A stretch of DNA of 8,804 nucleotides from Chloroflexota bacterium (GTDB lineage: Bacteria > Chloroflexota > Anaerolineae > Anaerolineales > Anaerolineaceae), in contig JAJUJY010000167.1 of the NCBI GenBank assembly GCA_029265085.1, positions 1-8,804 of the forward strand. The letters run 5' to 3'. A program made the position numbers and the translations under genes. The notes below the pieces were generated by a model. The model was given only the letters and a program-made list of their open reading frames with translations, had not been told where the DNA came from and did no database searches. This document shows positions 6,098 to 8,804 of the stretch, one piece after another; within the stretch, counting starts at the first letter, position 1, and each line of letters begins with the position of its first letter.

Positions 6098-6101
6098 AAG
6101 T
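6077..6101. promoter_or_regulatory. Candidate ROK-repressor operator overlapping the promoter
   Basis: ACTTATT (6077-6083) and AATAAGT (6095-6101) are perfect inverted copies 11 bases apart. Extending inward gives TTATTTT and AGAATAA half-sites with a 7-base centre, close to the AT-rich layout reported for NagC/Mlc-type operators. It covers the spacer and the -10 of the adjacent promoter, so binding would block RNA polymerase. Autoregulation by the ROK protein encoded next is the simple reading, but it is inferred. Confidence 0.6.
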
Positions 6102-6123
6102 GTTAGATCAACAAGGTGATCCT

Positions 6124-7389
6124 ATGATATCAAATTCCCCCTTCGATAAAGCCCAACCAACTACCAGAGATATTCGCCAGGCAAATCGCCTGCAAATTCT
6201 TCATCAACTGCTCCTTCGTAAACACAGCACACGGCAAGAATTGAGCCAGCATACGGGCTTAAGCACAGCGACCGTAGCGAATTTAGTGGCTGGCCTTTTG
6301 GATGAGGGATTGGTAGTTGAGGCTGGTGTAGAAGCTTCTCAAGGTGGTCGTCCAACCGCAATCCTGGCAGTCAATGCAGCTGCGGGTGCCTGCATTGGTG
6401 TGGATGTGGCAGAAACTTATATTCATTTTGATTTATATGATCTGATCCTAAAAAATTTAGCGGAGTACGAGATCGAACTGCCCTCCACGCAAAAGGAACC
6501 GCAAGAGGTAGTTCAATTGATTGCCCAGGGGGTGAATTACTTGTTAGCACAGGCAGAGCTGCCCCGCCAAAAGGTGGTTGGAGTCGGCATCAGTATTCCC
6601 GGTCCGTTTGAACATTCCACCGGAGTTTCAGTTTTTGCGCCGTCGTGGGGGTGGAAAAATGTTCCCCTCAAGGCCATGCTGGAAAAAGAATTAAACCTGC
6701 CTTTGTATATGGATAATCCGTTGAAATTTAATACGATAGCGGAAGCCTGGTTCGGTGCTGGCCGTGAAGTAGAAACGATGGCTGCAATTGTCTTGGGAAC
6801 GGGTGTCGGTGCCGGTCTGGTGATCAGCGGCCAGCTTTTTCATGGCGCGAGCAATACAGCGGGTGAATGGGGGCATTCTGTGATTATGGCGGGCGGGCGT
6901 ACTTGCCGCTGCGGCAACCGCGGGTGTGTGGAAGCCTATGTAGGAGCACCTGGTATTTTGCAAACACTTGCTGAAATTGATCCGAACAGCCCGCTCCTTT
7001 TTGATAACGACCAGACCCGGTCAATTGCGGCGATTGCTGCCGCGGCAGAAAAAAGGGATGCAACTGCGTTGGCAGTGGTTAATCGCACCGCCGTTTATTT
7101 GAGCGCAGGTTTCTCCAGCCTGATCAATGTGATTAACCCGGAACTGGTGGTCATGGGTTCCTGGGTGGCAGGTCTTTTAGGTCCGGTTATCATGCCGGAA
7201 CTTCTAAAATTAATTGAACAGCAATCCCTTGCGCAGCCGTTCAAGGCAGCCAGGTTCGTTTTAAGTACACTATCGCAGAATCCGGTTAGTTTAGGAGCTG
7301 CAACCCTGGTGCTTGAAGAGTTTTTGGCAAATGTTGGAAGGCAACCCGTTTCCGTTCGTGCAGAGGACAGAACCCCAATAACATATTAA
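6124..7389 (+). CDS. ROK-family transcriptional repressor (NagC/XylR type)
   Basis: This 421-residue protein has an N-terminal winged helix-turn-helix (about 18-84; T-R-Q-E-L-S-Q-H-T-G-L-S-T-A-T-V as the helix pair, G-G-R-P-T in the wing) followed by a ROK sugar-kinase-like domain. In that domain V-L-G-T-G-V-G-A-G (223-231) is the phosphate-loop-like segment, G-E-W-G-H251 carries the zinc histidine, and C261-R-C-G-N-R-G-C268-V-E is the ROK zinc motif. The ATP-binding DxGGT of true kinases is replaced by D-V-A-E-T (94-98), and the catalytic Asp position in the M-D-N-P segment is Pro199, so it is most likely a sensor and not a kinase. ROK repressors release DNA on binding a sugar or sugar phosphate. 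The ATG at 6124 follows AAGGTGAT; a GTG at 6100 is open but falls within the promoter. It precedes a solute-binding protein gene on the same strand, its probable target. Confidence 0.9.
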   Translation: MISNSPFDKAQPTTRDIRQANRLQILHQLLLRKHSTRQELSQHTGLSTATVANLVAGLLDEGLVVEAGVEASQGGRPTAILAVNAAAGACIGVDVAETYIHFDLYDLILKNLAEYEIELPSTQKEPQEVVQLIAQGVNYLLAQAELPRQKVVGVGISIPGPFEHSTGVSVFAPSWGWKNVPLKAMLEKELNLPLYMDNPLKFNTIAEAWFGAGREVETMAAIVLGTGVGAGLVISGQLFHGASNTAGEWGHSVIMAGGRTCRCGNRGCVEAYVGAPGILQTLAEIDPNSPLLFDNDQTRSIAAIAAAAEKRDATALAVVNRTAVYLSAGFSSLINVINPELVVMGSWVAGLLGPVIMPELLKLIEQQSLAQPFKAARFVLSTLSQNPVSLGAATLVLEEFLANVGRQPVSVRAEDRTPITY

Positions 7390-7396
7390 CTACAAC

Positions 7397-7412
7397 TGCT
7401 TGAATTAAAGCA
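7397..7412. promoter_or_regulatory. 16-bp near-palindrome upstream of the solute-binding gene
   Basis: TGCTTGAATTAAAGCA is palindromic at 14 of 16 positions (TGCTT, AATT centre, AAGCA). It lies just after the ROK stop codon within the 150-base spacer before the substrate-binding protein gene. It could be an operator or a weak stem; it lacks a T tract and is too short for a convincing terminator. It does not closely resemble the ROK operator candidate. Confidence 0.35.
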
Positions 7413-7539
7413 TAATAACGTCTTTCAGTGAGGAGGTAAGTCTATCAACCATATCTCCAGTGTATTTCGTGCGCCTGTTTCATGTCTGTAACGTTATCGT
7501 ATCCATCTTTTCAATCTATTACGAGGAGAAAAAAGGATT

Positions 7540-8804
7540 ATGAAGCTGTCTAAGTTGTTTGTTGTGATCGTTGTGTTGGGTATGCTTTTGGCTGCTTGCG
7601 GCCAGGCTGCCACCCCGACCGAGGCTCCTGCTGTGGTTGAACCGACCAAAGCTGCAGAAGCCCCAGCCGCTACGGATGCTCCCGCTGTGGAAGCTCCCCA
7701 AGCCGAACCAGTGAATTTAAAGTTGACCATTTGGGGTTCCGACCTGGACACCCAGGTATATCAGAACCGCCTGGATCTGTTCACGGCGAAGAATCCAGAT
7801 ATCAAGGTTGAGCTGGTTTATATCCCCAGTGATTACAGTCAAAAAGTACAGACCATGATTGCTGGCGGGACGGCTCCTGATATTATTCAACTTGCGGAAG
7901 ATGTGCATTCCTATTCTTCCAAAGGCCAGATTATTTCTTTGAATGATTTCATCGCCAAAGATAGCATCGATCTGAAGGCACGCTACGGAGAGACCGGTGG
8001 TCTTACCACTGCGTATTCAATGGATGGAAATCTGTATGCCATGCCTGACCGCGGCGGCGCGCTGACTCTCTATTACAATAAAGATATGTTTGATGCTGCC
8101 GGTCTGTCTTACCCGACCAAGGAATGGACCTGGGTTGAATTCCTGGATGCTGCCCAGAAATTAACCATTCGCGATGGCGATAAGGTTACCCAATATGGGT
8201 TCGCTGCTGGTGGTTGGTGGCCCTGGTGGATGAGTTTCATATATATGAACGGCGGCGCTGTTTTGGATGAAAACGGCCAGCCAGTTGTCAATTCACCGGA
8301 AGCGGTGGAAGCCATTCAGTTCTATAATGATCTGGTGTACAAATATCAGGTTGCTCCTTCTCCTGAAGATTATGCCAACCTTGGCACCAACAGCCCTGAT
8401 CCTCTCTTTGCACAGGGTCTGGTTGCGATGAGCACCACAGGGTTCTGGGGTATTGGCGGATTGAAAGATGTTACTTTCAATTGGGATATTGCACCGCTTT
8501 TCCAGAATAAGCAGCGTGCCACCGTTCTGTTCGGCTCCGGCTTCGCTATCTCCAAGGACTGCAAAAATCCCGAAGCTGCCTGGAAAGTCATTGAATTTTT
8601 GACCAGTGAAGAGGGTCAGGCTCCGATTGTTGAGTTCAAGGAAGATGCTCCTGCCAATATCAGTGTTTTGAACAGTGACGCGTTTATGAATCAAAGCTGG
8701 AGCACCAAACCAATCAATATGGCTGCTCTGGGCGAATCTGCGGATGCAGCTTTCCCGCTGCCTCTTTCTCCCAAGTGGAATGAGATGATGACCATTCTCG
8801 ACAC
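7540..8804 (+). CDS. ABC transporter substrate-binding lipoprotein (family 1, sugar type), 3' end missing
   Basis: The first 421 residues are present and the frame is still open at the right edge, so only a short C-terminal part is probably missing. A lipoprotein signal peptide (M-K-L-S-K, hydrophobic 6-18) ends in the lipobox L-A-A-C20, the lipid anchor. Residues 21-57 form an Ala/Pro/Glu/Thr-rich linker. The mature domain starts at L-K-L-T-I-W-G (60-66). It contains the family-1 pattern M-I-A-G-G-T-A-P-D-I-I-Q-L (106-118), L-Y-A-M-P-D and L-Y-Y-N-K-D-M-F-D-A-A-G-L, and Trp-rich stretches typical of sugar-binding pockets (near residues 227-231). It delivers a solute, likely a mono- or oligosaccharide, to a membrane permease expected downstream. 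GAGGAG and AAAAGG precede the ATG. The ROK gene upstream suggests carbohydrate-responsive control. Confidence 0.92.
   Translation, partial: MKLSKLFVVIVVLGMLLAACGQAATPTEAPAVVEPTKAAEAPAATDAPAVEAPQAEPVNLKLTIWGSDLDTQVYQNRLDLFTAKNPDIKVELVYIPSDYSQKVQTMIAGGTAPDIIQLAEDVHSYSSKGQIISLNDFIAKDSIDLKARYGETGGLTTAYSMDGNLYAMPDRGGALTLYYNKDMFDAAGLSYPTKEWTWVEFLDAAQKLTIRDGDKVTQYGFAAGGWWPWWMSFIYMNGGAVLDENGQPVVNSPEAVEAIQFYNDLVYKYQVAPSPEDYANLGTNSPDPLFAQGLVAMSTTGFWGIGGLKDVTFNWDIAPLFQNKQRATVLFGSGFAISKDCKNPEAAWKVIEFLTSEEGQAPIVEFKEDAPANISVLNSDAFMNQSWSTKPINMAALGESADAAFPLPLSPKWNEMMTILD

Noticed and set aside
7494..8694. Several minus-strand open frames across the solute-binding gene
   Set aside because: The plus strand encodes a continuous, clearly recognisable lipoprotein through the whole region, and the minus-strand translations have no domain features.

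Overview
The window looks like a chromosomal segment of a member of the Chloroflexota, most likely an Anaerolineae-type bacterium. This is inferred from protein style only. The substrate-binding lipoprotein has the long Ala/Pro/Glu/Thr linker after its lipobox cysteine that is common there. Two secreted proteins end in a short V-F-L-P-x-V-(K/R)-R tail of the kind I associate with exported Chloroflexota proteins. The rest is generic bacterial: strong Shine-Dalgarno sequences, sigma70-like promoters and moderate GC. No rRNA, tRNA or CRISPR array was seen.

Left part (1-1130). The window opens inside an insertion sequence, probably IS3 family. Its transposase gene runs leftward off the edge, and its outer end is near position 141. 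A hairpin just inside that end covers the transposase ribosome binding site. Next comes a small three-helix membrane protein (DUF4870/Tic20-like, minus strand), divergently arranged with a two-CBS-domain protein (plus strand).

Centre (1148-5888). Three minus-strand genes follow. Two are long secreted paralogues with a signal peptide, a zincin-like domain carrying HEIAHGLGF, fibronectin type III repeats (two in one, three in the other) and a short shared C-terminal tail. A CPBP/CAAX-type membrane protease gene lies between them. Each paralogue has a similar upstream element (ATTGCAAAGT about 20 bases before a TAT[G/C]AT hexamer), so they may be co-regulated although each looks like a separate transcript. 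Hairpins lie after the distal paralogue and after the CPBP gene.

Right part (5889-8804). A plus-strand ROK-family repressor gene has a near-consensus promoter overlapped by an inverted repeat resembling a ROK operator, which suggests autoregulation. About 150 bases downstream begins a sugar-type ABC transporter substrate-binding lipoprotein, cut by the right edge. This is the usual start of a regulated carbohydrate-uptake operon whose permease genes would lie beyond the window.

The overall picture is a cell that secretes Fn3-bearing hydrolases and imports small solutes, probably sugars, by ABC transport. No wholly new system is evident. The most notable points are the paired secreted zincins with a non-canonical third-ligand position, their shared tail and shared promoter-distal motif, and the ROK operator.
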